Below, in pieces: positions 33,780 to 46,800 of a DNA stretch of 64,000 nucleotides. The notes under the pieces are model-generated. The model did no database searches. It was given only the letters and a program-made list of their open reading frames with translations, and was not told the DNA's origin. This DNA comes from Schistocephalus solidus (lineage: Eukaryota; Platyhelminthes; Cestoda; Diphyllobothriidea; Diphyllobothriidae). How positions within the stretch are numbered: the stretch's first letter is position 1; each line of letters begins with the position of its first letter. The position numbers were made by a program, and so were the translations under genes. Location of the stretch: contig WEDG01000258.1 in the NCBI GenBank assembly GCA_017591395.1, positions 1 to 64,000 of the forward strand, given 5' to 3'.

Positions 33780-34470
33780 TCGATCGAAAGAGAGAGTTGG
33801 CAAAACCACTCTCTTATCTTTTTCAAACATCCTTCTAGACCGGAAGTCTACCAGCCGACTGGAAATCCACATGGATTACGCCGCTGTATAAGGGTGGCAG
33901 CCGGGTCTCCGCAAACAATTATCGACCGGTCAGCCTAACTTCAGTTTGCTGCAAAATCATGGAAAAAATAATGAAGCAACAACTAATGCAGTTCCTAGAA
34001 CATAACAATCTGCTATCCGAGGTCAAGCACGGTTTCCGTAGAGGTAGATCCTGCGTCACAAATTCGCTCTACTGTTTAGACCGTTGGACTGAATCGGTCG
34101 GTAGAGGAAACACAGTGCACGCAGTCTGTATCGACTTCAAAAAGGCCTTTGATAGCGTGCCGCACCACCACCTTTTTTATTAACTCAACCGCACAGGAGT
34201 TAGTTGTAGACTTCTGACATGGATATAAAACTTAACTGGCTGCTCACAGGTTATTTCTTCGAGTTAGCAGCAACAACGAAGGTGAGAGTTCCTCTTCTCA
34301 AATTACGTGTGACTGGAGCAAGGCTAGACACTCTAAAGTACTTCTTCTCCAAAAGAGTATTCGAAGCTTGGAATAGTCTTCCTCTGGATGTTGTTATGTC
34401 GAACTCGTTAGAGGTTTTTAAGCGAAAGTAAGATCGATATAATGGTGCGAGATACGACACGAACTGAAAG
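33780..34470 (+). mobile_element. CR1-like LINE, 5'-truncated and internally deleted
   Basis: Plus-strand frames align with the LINE at 46.6-50.1 kb: PADWKSTWITPLYKGGSR, ANNYRPVSLTSVCCKIMEKI, HGFRRGRSCVTNSLYCLDRW and the motif-A segment CIDFKKAFDSVPH. After LLTWI (about 34222) the sequence jumps to GYFFELAATTKVRVPLLKL, which in the longer copy lies about 760 bp further on. It therefore lacks the RT catalytic FADD segment and thumb. The end of the frame (RVFEAWNSLPLDVVMSNSLE) is preserved. Confidence 0.8.
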
Positions 34471-35586
34471 CTGAAAGAGTGACGTCAGCAAAAAGTTATT
34501 TATGATACTACTAGCTATATTTGAGTAACATTTATTTGTTTTTATTTTCGTTTGAGGTCTTGCACTCTCCCATAATTCCCATGCTGGGGTCCTCGAGGTA
34601 TTCGCTGCTTAATTATTTGCACACCTTGGTGACACGGTGAGTGTTCGCATCAGCTGGACCTGGCGGCCGTCGTCCATGAGGTGTATGAACGTTCTCCCTT
34701 GGTTCGAACCGCAATGGACCGAGGATGATCTGGCATATATTTCCGCCTTTGAACTCCCTCAACGGACTCTGCAATCAGCAAGGGAGCATCTGGTTGATTC
34801 ATGTGACCTCTGCAACGCCCCTTATTGGACCCACTCCCAAGGGCGACAGTTTTTTCTCCTAAATATCACACGGAATTTTTTTCACTGTCTGCTCTTTTTC
34901 AACTATGTTGGCCTCGCCAACATATCAAGATACTATTTTTGATACCACAACTCGCATGTGCAAAAAGTGAATTCAAAGGTGACTCACCTACATCTCCCTC
35001 AAAGAAACTGATACTTATACGGATACTGATCATCCTGTTTTTTTAATACTCATGCTGATACCCCTCTTGATCACGTTTTGATCAAACAGCTCAAGCTTTT
35101 TCTTGTTAAAAGCAGAGCTCCGATCATTCTGAGCTATTAAACCTTGTATATGTTTATTCCACTTCTACGCATGCACTGATAACCAAACCCCAGAACGTTC
35201 CCCACAACACTTGCTTGCTTCAGACATGTATATCTTACACTATCTCCACTCTCCTCGGATATTCTAACGTCCAATCGTGATCCAGCTATCTTACAAAATT
35301 TTAAAGTGAAATTTTTAACATTTCCTGTCTTCCTGATACCGTTATAGTTGGACATGACAGAACTTCTTCTGTCTATCTAAAAAATTTAAGACGTAAACGG
35401 AACTTTTTATAGACTAGGCCTACATGAATGTCTAAAGGGTGTTGATGTCTTAATAAAAAGGGAGCTTTCCAGACTGAACTACGTGATTGTTTCTCAGCTT
35501 TTGCCTCCCCTTCTGCATCATAGTTTCCTCTTTCTTCTGCTGAACTTTGGAGGAAGCTTAAGCTTCTTACTTGTCAATGCAGCAAA
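34471..35586. other. No gene recognised
   Basis: Frames such as plus 34637-34942 carry no recognisable domain. Possibly further retroelement debris leading into the RT remnant downstream. Confidence 0.4.
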
Positions 35587-36430
35587 ATGGCATATTTCGA
35601 TGCTGATTTTGACTATCTAAAGGAAAAGATTATCCAAATGTCCCCTGGCTCCAATCCTACTTCAAACAACATTTCGCTTAAACCAAGTGTCTCTTCTCCT
35701 GTACCAGTTGCAACAGTGGAGAAACATCTTAAAAAGTTCCATGGTTCAACAGCTGCTGGGTGGGATGGTGGCTCACCATGTATCCTCAAATCTTGCTGCT
35801 CTAAGACAGCCCTTGTTTTGACACAATCTACCAATATTTCCTTCCTGGATTCTAAGATTCCTGACGTTTGGCGTAGAGTAAGAATTACTCCTCTCCAGAA
35901 TGTTCAACTTATTTTGGTTCGAAATCTTTTTTTCAGTAATCTGCTATCCTGCGTTCCTGAGGCTTGCTGAACGAGTCACCTTTTTTATAATTATTCAATT
36001 ATATTCCAATTTGTCCAACCCCTTACAATTTGCATAGAAAGCCAGTTGTCTTATTCTATATGCATTTGCTCTTGTGGTTCATTCTGCGCTACGAGTTTTA
36101 TATAAGGGTTGCTGTGCGTACGCATGTGCATTTATTGACTTCGCTTCCACCTTCAATACGATAACGCGTCATCTCCTCCTTAAAAGACATCCGCGTGTGG
36201 CTCTACTGGCTGGGCCGTTTCTGTCTCAAATACCGTTTTACTTCCCACACTCAATTTATACTATATGGCAAGCATAAATATACGGTCATCCCTAATAACT
36301 GTGGAGTTCTACAATGAGCCATCTTATCCTCTCACATCTTCTCTCTCCATAATGACGATTGGAGTTCGCCAAACGGCTGTTTTTATGTGTAATATGCTGT
36401 CGATATGGTTTTTGGTCATCCTCTTAAAAA
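35587..36430 (+). pseudogene. Non-LTR reverse-transcriptase remnant (family uncertain)
   Basis: The frame at 35587-35970 reads VEKHLKKFHGSTAAGWDGGS then later WRRVRITPL, the usual N-terminal part of a non-LTR RT. A second piece at 36074-36277 has a motif-A-like segment CAFIDFASTFNTITRHLLL, and further pieces near 36340-36420 (NDDWSSPN, DMVFGHPLKKLE) resemble the region following motif C. Frames change repeatedly, so it is dead. It is not closely similar to the CR1-like or RTE-like copies in this window. Confidence 0.5.
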
Positions 36431-37390
36431 ATTAGAAACATCTCCAGTTTCTAAAGAGTTGCTTGGACCAAGTCACAGCATGGTCGTTGGAAAAGCTCTT
36501 CCCGAGACCAATCAGAAATCAGTCTAATGTGTTTTCCGACTGCGACCCTCTTCCAGTCCTGAATAATATGACTTTATGCCCAACGAGGTATCCTCTTTCC
36601 GGTGCCCTCGTGGTAATCCTTAATCTGATAATTCATTCTCCAATCAAATCGATATTCTTTCTACTAAAGTTCGTAGATTTCTTTACTTTTTTCATCTTTT
36701 GCGTTCCTATCACACACCTCAATCCCTTATCTGACGACTTATAGATGCTTGTAATCTTCCCCTCATTCTCTATTATTCTCCCGTTTTACAGCTCCGCTTA
36801 CAAAAGATTTGCTGATATTAAAACTTAGCCTCTGAATGCCCTCTTCTGCCACTGCGGTTTCGTATATCTTTTTAGTTGATACGATAATAGAACGACACTT
36901 TTACACGGTTAAGCAATTTGCTAACCAAGTTCTTGATAATGTTGTTCATCTTCTCCAGTCTAAGTTTATTGCCGCGAAGTCTTCCCGTCCCATGCGCTGC
37001 GGCTGCCGACATATCGCCGGCCGTATAACCGCACAGTAGCATTCTGTATTATAAGTAACAGCACGCTATTTTACGTGTAAAGAGACAGAGACAGGCTTGT
37101 TTTAGATACTTTCTAACTTCGATAAGCGAATTATGTTGTCTTTCTTCGAAACGAGCACCGATAGATGACATTAAAGAGTCAATGACGTAAAACGTGAGAT
37201 TAGAACAAAATACGCTGATTACCGGTCTGCAGAGGAGAGGCGAAGTTCTGTTCGAAGTTTGGAAAGATCTGTATGGCTTGTTCAGAAATACTACAGTCAA
37301 CTATTATAGTAGGCCTTGTCACTTAATTCGATTGCTTTTAAATGCTCATTCACGATAGAAACGAACAGGCGATTTCCAAGAAGCAGTTCA
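36431..37390. other. No gene recognised
   Basis: Possible tail of the RT remnant, then unassigned sequence up to the GAA microsatellite. Confidence 0.4.
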
Positions 37391-37503
37391 GAAGAAGAAG
37401 AAGAAGAAGAAGAAGAAGAAGAAGAAGAAGAAGAAGAAGAAGAAGAAGAAGAAGAAGAAGAAGGAGAAGCAGAAGAAGAAGAAGAAGAAGAAGAAGAAGA
37501 AAA
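37391..37503. repeat. GAA/TTC microsatellite
   Basis: About 37 GAA units, pure up to about 37462 and then interrupted (GGAGAAGCAGAA). It ends exactly where the inverted arm of the Penelope-like element begins. Frames through it encode homopolymers only. Confidence 0.95.
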
Positions 37504-38165
37504 AGGCGATCACTAGAACATTGTGTTTATTTGCCTGACGTTTCAGATGCACTCTCGAACCCATAATCAGAGACAATAGCAGAAATAATGAGAGATGGAC
37601 AAGGTGAGCAGTATTTCACAATGAGAGCAGTATTTATAGTACGTAGTGGCCACGCAATTAAATGCGTTCTACAATTAACAGCTATGGTGATCACCATTGG
37701 GGTTCGTAATTGATGTAATGATAGCTTGGCCATCTACGTCCGTGTCGTTACTGGCCGTGATTTCATCATCCTTGTTGGATGAGGCATGAAAATGACCCGC
37801 CAATTTGGCTCCTTATCATTGGAAGTGTCGGTCACCCATGACTTCTACACGTCACATATTTCGGTGCTCAGCCGATGCCTCAACACGGAATATGGGAATG
37901 GGAGTTAATTGCGCTTCTTGATAGACTGTGGGCCTAAACATCATGACTAAAGCTGCTCACGGCTCATGTGGTTATCACCTCTTGCGAGGATTTCGGCCTC
38001 ATCAAACTTCGAAATATGGTCGGGTCCCGTCAAGTAAGCTGCAACCTGAGAGCCAGCATCTTTCCTCCTCACCGCGGCCACGTGCTCGGCTATTCACGTC
38101 CGGAGTTAACTCTCAGTCCCTCCGACGTAGTTGCTTTGTCTACAACTGCATCAGTTCTGGTAAAC
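37504..38165 (-). mobile_element. Inverted terminal copy of a Penelope-like element
   Basis: Reverse complement of about 38945-39600. Read on the minus strand it contains the GIY-YIG region (CAGTTGTAGACAAAGCAACT), the linker around GCCGAGCACGTGGCC, the segment CAGTCTATCAAGAAGCGCAA and the 3' UTR ending in CTAGTGATCGCC. At its inner end it joins the truncated RT directly. Confidence 0.8.
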
Positions 38166-39600
38166 GACGCCAGACTATCAGATTACTCCCACGAGACAAA
38201 TATGTTAAAACGGAGAATCCCCTCGGACAGGCCCAAATCCTTCAACTCCCGAAGTTCTGTCTCACGACGTATGAGAGCAGGTGAAGAGCACGCCAATGGG
38301 TTCGCCGATTTCAGGACTCATAGCCAAGGTAGTCTTGCAACGGTTGGAGTCACTGGTCTTCCGACACCGCAGACCGAAATTCTGGGCTCACTATGTGGCT
38401 GATACCGTCCTCGTCAGCTGAGATTCAAAGAACATCTCAACTCCATCTCCCAAGACATTCAATTTACGATGGAGGAGGAAGAAAACAACCAGCTGGCCTT
38501 CCTGGATGTACTCGTTTGCCTCAAAGACTGCAATGTTTTAAAAACCAAAGTTTTCAGGAAAGCAAAATATACGAAGCAAGTGCTGAACTTCACCAGCAAC
38601 CACTCAATGAGTCACAAAGGCAGTTGCATAAGGGCACTATACCGGCGCGTCGAGACGCATTGCAACGAAAGGTAAAACAAGGTTGCTGATGTGGAAGATT
38701 TTCGACGAGTACTGAGAGCGAATGGTTATCCGCGCAACTTTGTCAACCAATGTATACGCAAACAACAAGGGAGACCAAACCCAACTGGTCCGTAATTCTT
38801 GGGACCTCTTCCGTACGTAGGGAACGTCTTAAAGGCGTCAGCCGCCTTCTCACTCCACTTGGAATTGGGGTGGCACACAAGCTAGAGGCAACCATCAGGC
38901 ACCGAGCCATGAGGCCCAAAGACCCACTGCCACGGCAGGAAACGTCTGGCATCATTTACCTGATCTGGTGCAGTTGTGGACAAAGCAACTACGTCGGTGA
39001 GACGGGGAGATAACTCCGGACGTTAATGGCCGAGCACGTGGCTGTGGTGAGGAAGAAAGATGCTGGCTCTCAGGTTGCAGCTCACTTGACGGGACCCGAC
39101 CACATTTCCAAGTTTAATGAGGCTGAAATCCTCGCAAGAGGTGATATCCACGTGAGCCGTGAGCAGCTTTAGTCATGGTGTTTAGGCCCACAGTCTATCA
39201 AGTAGCGCAATTAACTCCCGTTCCCATATTCCGTGTTGAGGCATCGGCTGAGCATGGAAATGGGTTTCGTGGAGAAATCATGGGTGACCGACACTTCCAA
39301 TGATAGGGAGCCAAATTGGCTGGTCATTTTCACGCCCGCATCCAAGAACGATGATGAAATCACGGCCAGTAACGACTCGGATGCGGACGGCCAAGCTAAC
39401 ATCACATCAATTAAGAATCCTAATGTGATGGCGATAGCTGTTAATTGTAGTACGCATTTGATTGTGCGGCCACTACGTACTATAAATAGTGCTCACTTTG
39501 AGTATCTATCACCCTTTCTGCTACTGTCGCTGATGGTGGGTTCGAGAGAGCATCCGAAACGTCAGGCCAGAAAACACCACATTCTAATGATTGCCTATTC
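38166..39600 (+). mobile_element. Penelope-like element (truncated RT plus GIY-YIG), decayed
   Basis: From the junction at about 38166 the plus strand reads palm fragments (ILQLPKFCLTTY, then MGSPISGLIAKVVLQRLES), the motif-C region FWARYVADTVLVS, then the thumb (FTMEEEENNQLAFLDVLVCL, KVFRKAKYTKQVLNFTSNHS) and the GIY-YIG domain near 38950-39170. Motif C has YVAD where YVDD is expected. Several frame changes and stops are present, including a TAA in GETGR-LRTLMAEHV. The element is inactive and partly flanked by its own inverted copy. Confidence 0.8.
38943..39172 (+). pseudogene. GIY-YIG domain of the 38-kb Penelope-like element
   Basis: SGIIYLIWCSCGQSNYVGET carries the GIY (GIIYLI) and YVGET core. 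After an in-frame TAA the frame continues LRTLMAEHVAVVRKKDAGSQ to a TAG at 39170. In the intact family this domain nicks target DNA. Confidence 0.7.
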
Positions 39601-42600
39601 GTCTACTGAAATAATCATTCACTAAACATCTTCCAGATCCGAATGTCTGGGCTGCACTTGGGCACGCTGGCAGTTAAGTAAACGTTCCACCTAATAAACC
39701 CCGGGTTGATCTGTACCGAACTTCAGTTTCATTTATCCATGATTACGCTGCTTGGTTTGCTTTGGCTGGGAGGGTATTGATACCTTATACACTAAAGTTC
39801 AGGCACGAAAACACGTCCTTCTACGGCCTCATATCCTCACTTGAAATCACCTACCACATCTTAAAAAATGGTAAGTCATGCTAGCAGAACCTACGCAAAA
39901 CATTAACAAGCAAATAAATTTGAGGAACCGTTTTTCACTAACCACAACATACAGCCACGTTCTTTGCCATCTGAGCCCTTGCACCACTCGTAATCTGATC
40001 TGTTTCTACCTGATTTACGCCTTTGAACTAAACAGGACTTCACTCCCACGAATTGCTTCAGAAAATTGGAAATTAACAATACCGGAATAAAGATGCAGTC
40101 GCAAATCTTTTGCTCAAATCTTCAAAGGGCCCACCCACAGACTGTTTTAGTTAGAAACACAAGAAAACTTAGTGGTTGACGCTGAAGGAGAATTTATTTT
40201 TGCAGCGAAGAAAAATCGGACAAATTAACCAAATGCAGATGTGTTAGTAAGACAAAGAATGGATTGGTAAAATTTAAGTCAGAGTAGACACATATTTGCT
40301 CACGTCAGTGAATTGAAGATGTGACTCCTGTTAAAATAGTGGTCCTCAAACAATTGATGTCGGCCTTTCTGGAGTGTCCGTGATCGTTGATCTTCCTACT
40401 AAGACGCAGTTTTCAATGGAACACCCTACTATTAAATTGGCATTGACTTTATTCAGCTCTATTCTCACAAGAACCTAACGGAACTGGCCAGTAGCTGATA
40501 AGGGGAACAGCTTATGGCGTTGACTCAAGTTCCGTCAAAGTATGTAAAGATGATGGCTTTCGGCTTAGGAAGATAGTGGAACCTTTATTGGGGGGCTAAA
40601 AATAAAGGACAGCCTTCCAAACTACTTGAATAACGTATCCGTATATGAGTCAGAAGATAAGACACATGTTAAAGCAGCAAAGGAATCTTCCCATTAATAA
40701 AGTGTTAAATTCTTCGTTTACAGTACTTTAACCTGATCGAATCCAATACGTGTGATGGGAATGTTTAATAAACACAACTAGGAATCCCACACCCTGATAC
40801 CTTTCCGATAACCTAGGGACTTTCCTAAAACGGGAAAGAAGACAAACAAATATGTTCAAGACTTTCTACAACGTCCTCTGTTAATACTTTCGACGCGGTA
40901 AAAATAGCGTGACTTCAGAAAATAACAAAGGTTTTGAACAACGGAGTATTACGCTATCTTAAAGGTTTGACAGCCGGACATTAAATGACGATCTTGACCA
41001 TGGAAACTCCATAACGTTCACAGAATTCTCCTCTTCCCAGAATTCCCACAAGCGGCATGACAATGATTCTTTGATTACAGTGAATCCAATGGTACAATGT
41101 GCGCATATACCAGTCAAAGCCTGGAATTCTCAGGTGCAGAGTTATGAAAACACAGAAACTTCCCTGGAGCACGAATAAATTAATTGGCATGCAGTGCATG
41201 GAGCCAACAATTATATATAGGGATATCAATCGCACTTACGTTGTAGATAGAGCTTATCACTTTTAGAGCTATAACGCAAGGCACATTTTCATAGACTCTT
41301 AGATTAATCCACGGTACCCAAGGGCAAACATGCCTTTGGTAATTCAAAATTTTTCACTGGAAACCGTTGAGTATACTTTTTCAAATAAGAACGAAGATGC
41401 AGTACGCTACTGTAATAGACAGAAATTCCATTATTTTATAAGTCTCAAACATAGGAGGTCAAGGACACTTGACCTTTTCACACTTGACATATGATAGATT
41501 GGGAGTAAGTGAATGGATACATGCTACAGGGATTTTGGGATGCACTGAAAAACACGATAGATTTCCATTAAAATTAAATTTCAAACAGAGTGCAGAAAAC
41601 GCACTTACCATTTGTCTTTCACAGAATGCCGCAGATAAGAGCGGTTGGAGGCAACTACGATACCGGAGAGCTTCAGCAGCAGGATCATTATGCACGGTGA
41701 TTTTGTTTTTCTCACAATGTGATATTTGGGATTAATAGCTTCATATTTTAGAATTATTTTCGTTTCAAGGCTTCAAAGATTAACCCTCAGGGATGCTTAC
41801 ATAATTCTAGAAGCAATCCAACTGAATCCATCTGTGAAAGTATATTTGTGCAAGCGTTGACCGTCAGACAACGTTGAATACACGATAATGCCTTCCACGA
41901 CTAGTTAACTATCACACCTACCCAAAAATAACTTGATAAAGATGGAGACAAATGATACGATGGATGAACCACTATGTTTCAGGTCACAATAGCGATGTTG
42001 GGACTACCGACCAAAACATTTTTTTCTAAACTGCTCCAAGAGTAGTATCAACTCTTCCTACACAGTTCAGGGCTGAGAAAAATGCTAATACAGTGACCCT
42101 GATCGGTTGAAGTTCTTTACCTGCCAACACATAAAGAAAAGCAAACTGTCCCGATTCGCCCATGTTGTAGCAGATTAAAAAGCGTGCCAACCATGTGAAA
42201 TATATAACAGCATCGACGGGACTAAAGGATCACGCGAATGACATGCCTTTCCAAGTGAAATCGTACGAAAATGCAAAAAAGCTATTCTGGTCACGAGTCG
42301 GAAATTGGATAAAAAATTATCTGTTAGTCGCTTCGGTGTACGATCAGAAGAAACAGCACAAACAGCCACTTGCGAGTTGCTTAACGGGCTTCGATTTTAC
42401 ATGTGGAAGATGTTTCATAGAGTAGAAGATTATTGAATACAAATGAAATATCTTTCTGAGGAGTCTGATGTCTGAAGTTTCTGCGGTCCCCTTTTTAAAC
42501 GCACAATGTCGTTTAAAATATTGAAACCATTGACATGTATCTTAAAAAATCTTCGCTGCTGCGCGATTATGTTAGCTATTTTTTCCAAATTTATTAGTTT

Positions 42601-43765
42601 TAGGCTATCCTTTTTCTGCATCTCGTTTGTAACGTTATTCCTTCACTTGCAAAGCTACTATTTCTGTCAACAACTTCGAAGGCATCGATGTATGCCTCCG
42701 ATATCTAGTTCACTGCCAAAGGCAGTTTTAAATTTCCGCAGAGCCCTAACGTTGGTTAGGTTAGGTTCTGTACTTGTACAATTGTTGGTAGGAATGTGAA
42801 ATTATATTCAGAAGTTCGAAAGGTCTGAACTCTTGGCCTAACCTTAATATACACAAACAACGAAATATACTGAACCGTAATAAACTAGCGACTTTTTGAA
42901 TATTTAGGACGGTTGGTGCCATCTCCCTATGTTAGCCTAATTGTGTGCGGCAACGTATTTTGAGGTTCGTATGGATTGAATTTTAATTATTTCCCGCTAT
43001 GCAGTTTTTAATTTGACCAATTTTGCACTTGCAAGAGTAGAGTCGAGTATCGCCAATAAGCCCACTGAACCAAAAGTAATCTACACGTTGAAGGACTATG
43101 TCGCACTTCCATCGTCGGTTGAGTTTTTAAACCATTTCCACTGAAAAGGGATAATTTATCAATGGGAACCTGTGTGTCTCTATTCTTATTTAAGGCCCAC
43201 AAACTAGCCAGATTTTTTACTACAACCTCTTAGGTTCCTTTGGCGTTGCTGAGCGACAGCGTTCCTTGTCCTAATCTTGTGTTTTCTTTTTATTCTTACA
43301 TGTGCCTTTAGGGTTCCAAGTGCTGTCGCTGCACGATTTAATAGTCTGTTTATTATAGTTTTGCCTCCAAAAACCAGTGCATACTATAAATGAGTCAGGC
43401 CTTGTTAAAGTACGCTTATTTTGATCGTTTTGAACTTCACCGCATTTCCAGAAACTTTTGGCTTAACTTATTTTGCAGTTCTGCGCAACGCTCTGTTTGG
43501 TTATATTTTATTTTCAAAACCCGCAAGTTATAGCCATATGCAGGTTTGATATTTCTTTAGGGAAAACGTGTGGTGTTCCTTCTCTCTGCCATGCTGACTG
43601 TGCAGAACTTATAGCTTTACATACTGCTCTGTTGATTGTCGTACTTGTCTTTATCTTTCCGGAAAATCCTAGATATTCTGGCTTTTATGATGAATTCCTC
43701 ACAGAACCCTTATTGCGTGTTCATTTTGCCTACTTCTATGCGAGAACCCTTATCTTAACATTTTA
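39601..43765. other. No gene recognised
   Basis: About 4.2 kb with only short frames of no recognisable family, AT-rich. The last part is the 5' flank of the ORP11-like gene. CTTATCTTAACATTTTAG, ending at 43766, looks like a 3' splice site. Confidence 0.5.
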
Positions 43766-43784
43766 GTTGTCCCAGAAGTACAAG

Positions 43785-43810
43785 ATGGAGGAGGAACGTC
43801 CCAATTTCAG
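43785..43810 (+). CDS. OSBPL11-like: ORP11-like exon 1
   Basis: Start codon and MEEERPNF, ending in phase 2 before GTAAAC. Eighteen bases upstream of the ATG is a pyrimidine-A-rich AG (TTAACATTTTAG), so the mRNA may begin by splicing, possibly trans-splicing of a leader as known in flatworms; this is inferred. Confidence 0.75.
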
Positions 43811-46800
43811 GTAAACCACATCGTCCATTGAATTTTAGTTGCTTTCTCATTAATACGTATATCTTAAGCAGCTTAAATTTCCTTAACAATCCGTTGTATA
43901 ACCATATAAAAGATGTATAATTCTATTCTTTAGACAACGCTTAGAGGGCCAGCTGTTGAAGTTCACGAATCTGGTAAAAGGCTACCAGTACAGATGGGTG
44001 GTCGTAGATCCAGACACCGGAGTTCTTGAGTATTATGAAGTAGGTTTAGCAGTGAAATTTCGTTCCAATTATAAGTATTTTTTGTTTTGTACGATTTGTG
44101 TTTTTGATTAGACATCTGACAGCAGCTAAAATCAGACCTGAAGTGCGTGGGATATCACAGTCTGGTCCATTCTAATAGTTATCATCCCTGATTGTTTCTT
44201 CGCCTGTTGTATCTTAGATCGTTGAAAAGTGAGAGTGCAAGCCTTATTTTATCTTATTGTTGTCGATCTTGAGGTCTGAAATAGTGCCTTTATCCAACCA
44301 ACAACCATCCCAAAATATTGGACTCCAAAGTTTTATGCAGCTCCTAACCATCGCCCTCTGTTACTTTTTAATAGTTTGCCCTTCGTAATTGAAAAATGGC
44401 GTATTAATAAGATTAAGTTCGTGGTTTGTGTGCTTTGTGATGGTCCTTACGGGATCTTGACAAGGTGAATATGACGATTTTGTCGATTTTTTTTCTTGCT
44501 TCCCGTACATATCGTAATATCTATAAATTACATACCTGTTATGAGTCATTTTGGCAGGAAACAGTTATTCAAATGGGCAGTTTAGCTGCATTTCCAGCAG
44601 ATTATACCAATTCAGGCGCGAATTACTAGAGGATGACAAAGAGGGGTGATTTGTATTCAGGAGTGGGGTTTTGAGACTCTGGTTTCGAAGCTGCTGCATC
44701 CAGTGATCCATGAATTGGATCCAAAATCCACCGGAGATGCTGCATTGGTAAGTGAACTGGATTGGTGTACTATTTGTTGCATGAAGTGCTCAAGTCTGAG
44801 GTTTCCGTTGGTTCGGATTTTCGAACATTTTCATGAGATGTGGCAGGATTCGTCTGAAAGGTATGCCTGCTTTTGTGAAATGGATACGGGGATATCCAGA
44901 CACGGTGATTCTGGCCAGGGGTGTGCATTTAAATGCGGGCAGCTGCTCAGAAGTTGACCATCTTTTGCTACATTCGTCGGCTTGGTATGTATGTTGTTGT
45001 TTATGGTGCCGTTATGTATGTGGATGTGTCCCAAAAGACCACTACGGACCGCAATTTTGCGTTGATGGTAAGGGCACAAAAGAAGAGCTTGTCGTTGACA
45101 GTATGCATCCTCGTTTTTCAGGTTTGAGTTCTTGAGGCTTCTTTCTGGGCGCGACAGTAAACTCTAACCATTACGTGTATAGGATCAGTCCTTGACTTTG
45201 CACTATCAGTATCTTCCAAAGACGGCTGAAGTTAAATCCTTTAAGCACACAATATTTGTTTTGACAGATTTTCGTTTCCATGCCGTAGGGCATCGTTGCG
45301 AAACCTACATATCTGTGCGTCTCCAATTTAATTTTGGAGTATGTCCCGGTGATTATATACAGAGGACTGGAACTCTTCAACGGTCTAACTGACTGGAGAT
45401 CCGGGCTTCGGTCTGTTGGTGCTTCTCAGATAGGAAATTTGCCCACGGTTGTGAAAAGTTTGTCTCAAATGCTGGCCGAGGGTGCTGCTTAATTCATGCC
45501 AACCGTTCTCTGTACGTTAATGTTCATTCCGAGGGTGAAATTTCTGCGGCGCAAAAGTGTGCGTTTCGTACATATCGGCTTAAGCTGTCATCGTCAACGC
45601 AGGAAGAGCCATTTTCATGGTGTTCACACGATAGATCTTAAGTAATCCCTTATCTTGGTAGTTTATGTCCATTCCATGTCGTTCTTTGCTATATGCGTTC
45701 ATTAGCTTTGCAGAGCACATTGAATTTAAGAGAATTGGAGTGATGACTCGATGGTTCTTCATCTTATTTGTCATGGCAACGTTCTGAAGTAATCCACTTT
45801 CTATGAGATGTGTCTTCGTGCCGTTATTGGGTTCAGTGACCATCAGCGTGAACATTTGGACACGTCTGAATTTCCCCCTGGTTTTCCGGAGTTCATCTCG
45901 GTTCAACTTGTTAAAGATCTTTGTAAAATCCATGAAGACCGTGGGAAAGCTAATTCTCATTTCCTGGCATTTTTCCAGCAATTTTCGATCTGCAGTTTCC
46001 ATGGCGGTTAGTCAATGTAGTTTCTGGGCTACACATTAAGTCCTTGAGAAGGGTGCTTCATTTAGGTTTTTGATCAGCTATTTGAGAAAAATGCGGGCCA
46101 AAAGTTTGCTAACTATTCAGAGAACAGACCTGTCGCGATTATTGTCACAGACTTGTCAGTTGCCATTCCACTTGTCGGAGGGGATAATGAAGGCATCCCG
46201 AAAGTCCTAAATGATTTTTATGCGGTCCTACGTGTATTTGAAAGGCGAGGTTAGTTTTACTAGACCTTGGAAGCCACCGCATATGTAAAATTCCGTTCGA
46301 TTGCGTCTTCGTCCAGGTTCCACCTTCGAACTCTAATGCGTTGCCCCAAGTGTCTTCTGCAGGGCGGGCATCAATAAAGTTACACTTCGTTTCTTAATCG
46401 AGGCGATCCGTTGGTGGCTTCTTCGCAGATTGAGCATGAGTAATTTTAAGACATTCCTAAAGTGGTCGAATCTATGATCATGAACCTGCGGCTTTTGAAG
46501 ACAGAGTAGTCCCGATTGAACCAAAAAGTTGGCGGTATCGCTGAGTTAGAATCCATGGAGATGCCTTGTTAGTCAATAAAAAGTTTCTTATGTTTCCACC
46601 GTCTTCGTATCTATGGATTGTCTCTGCCCTTAAAAGGTAATTTTGGAAAACAAACTTCAGAGAGACCTTCTAATCGAGCGAACAGCAGGGGGAGTCCCCG
46701 GTCACAGAGGTATTTTTTTCAACAGGACTACTCCGTACAAGAGAGAATGAAATGGAGGGCGCTAAAAGCGGAATTGGAGAACTTGAAAGAACAGGGAGAG

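Noticed and set aside
37316..37576. Poly-Glu, poly-Arg and poly-Phe ORFs
   Set aside because: They are the three frames of the GAA/TTC microsatellite.
44660..44746. Possible extra ORP11-like exon ending at GTAAGT (EWGFETLVSKLLHPVIHELD)
   Set aside because: The PH-domain alignment is complete without it, and inserting it would break the fold.
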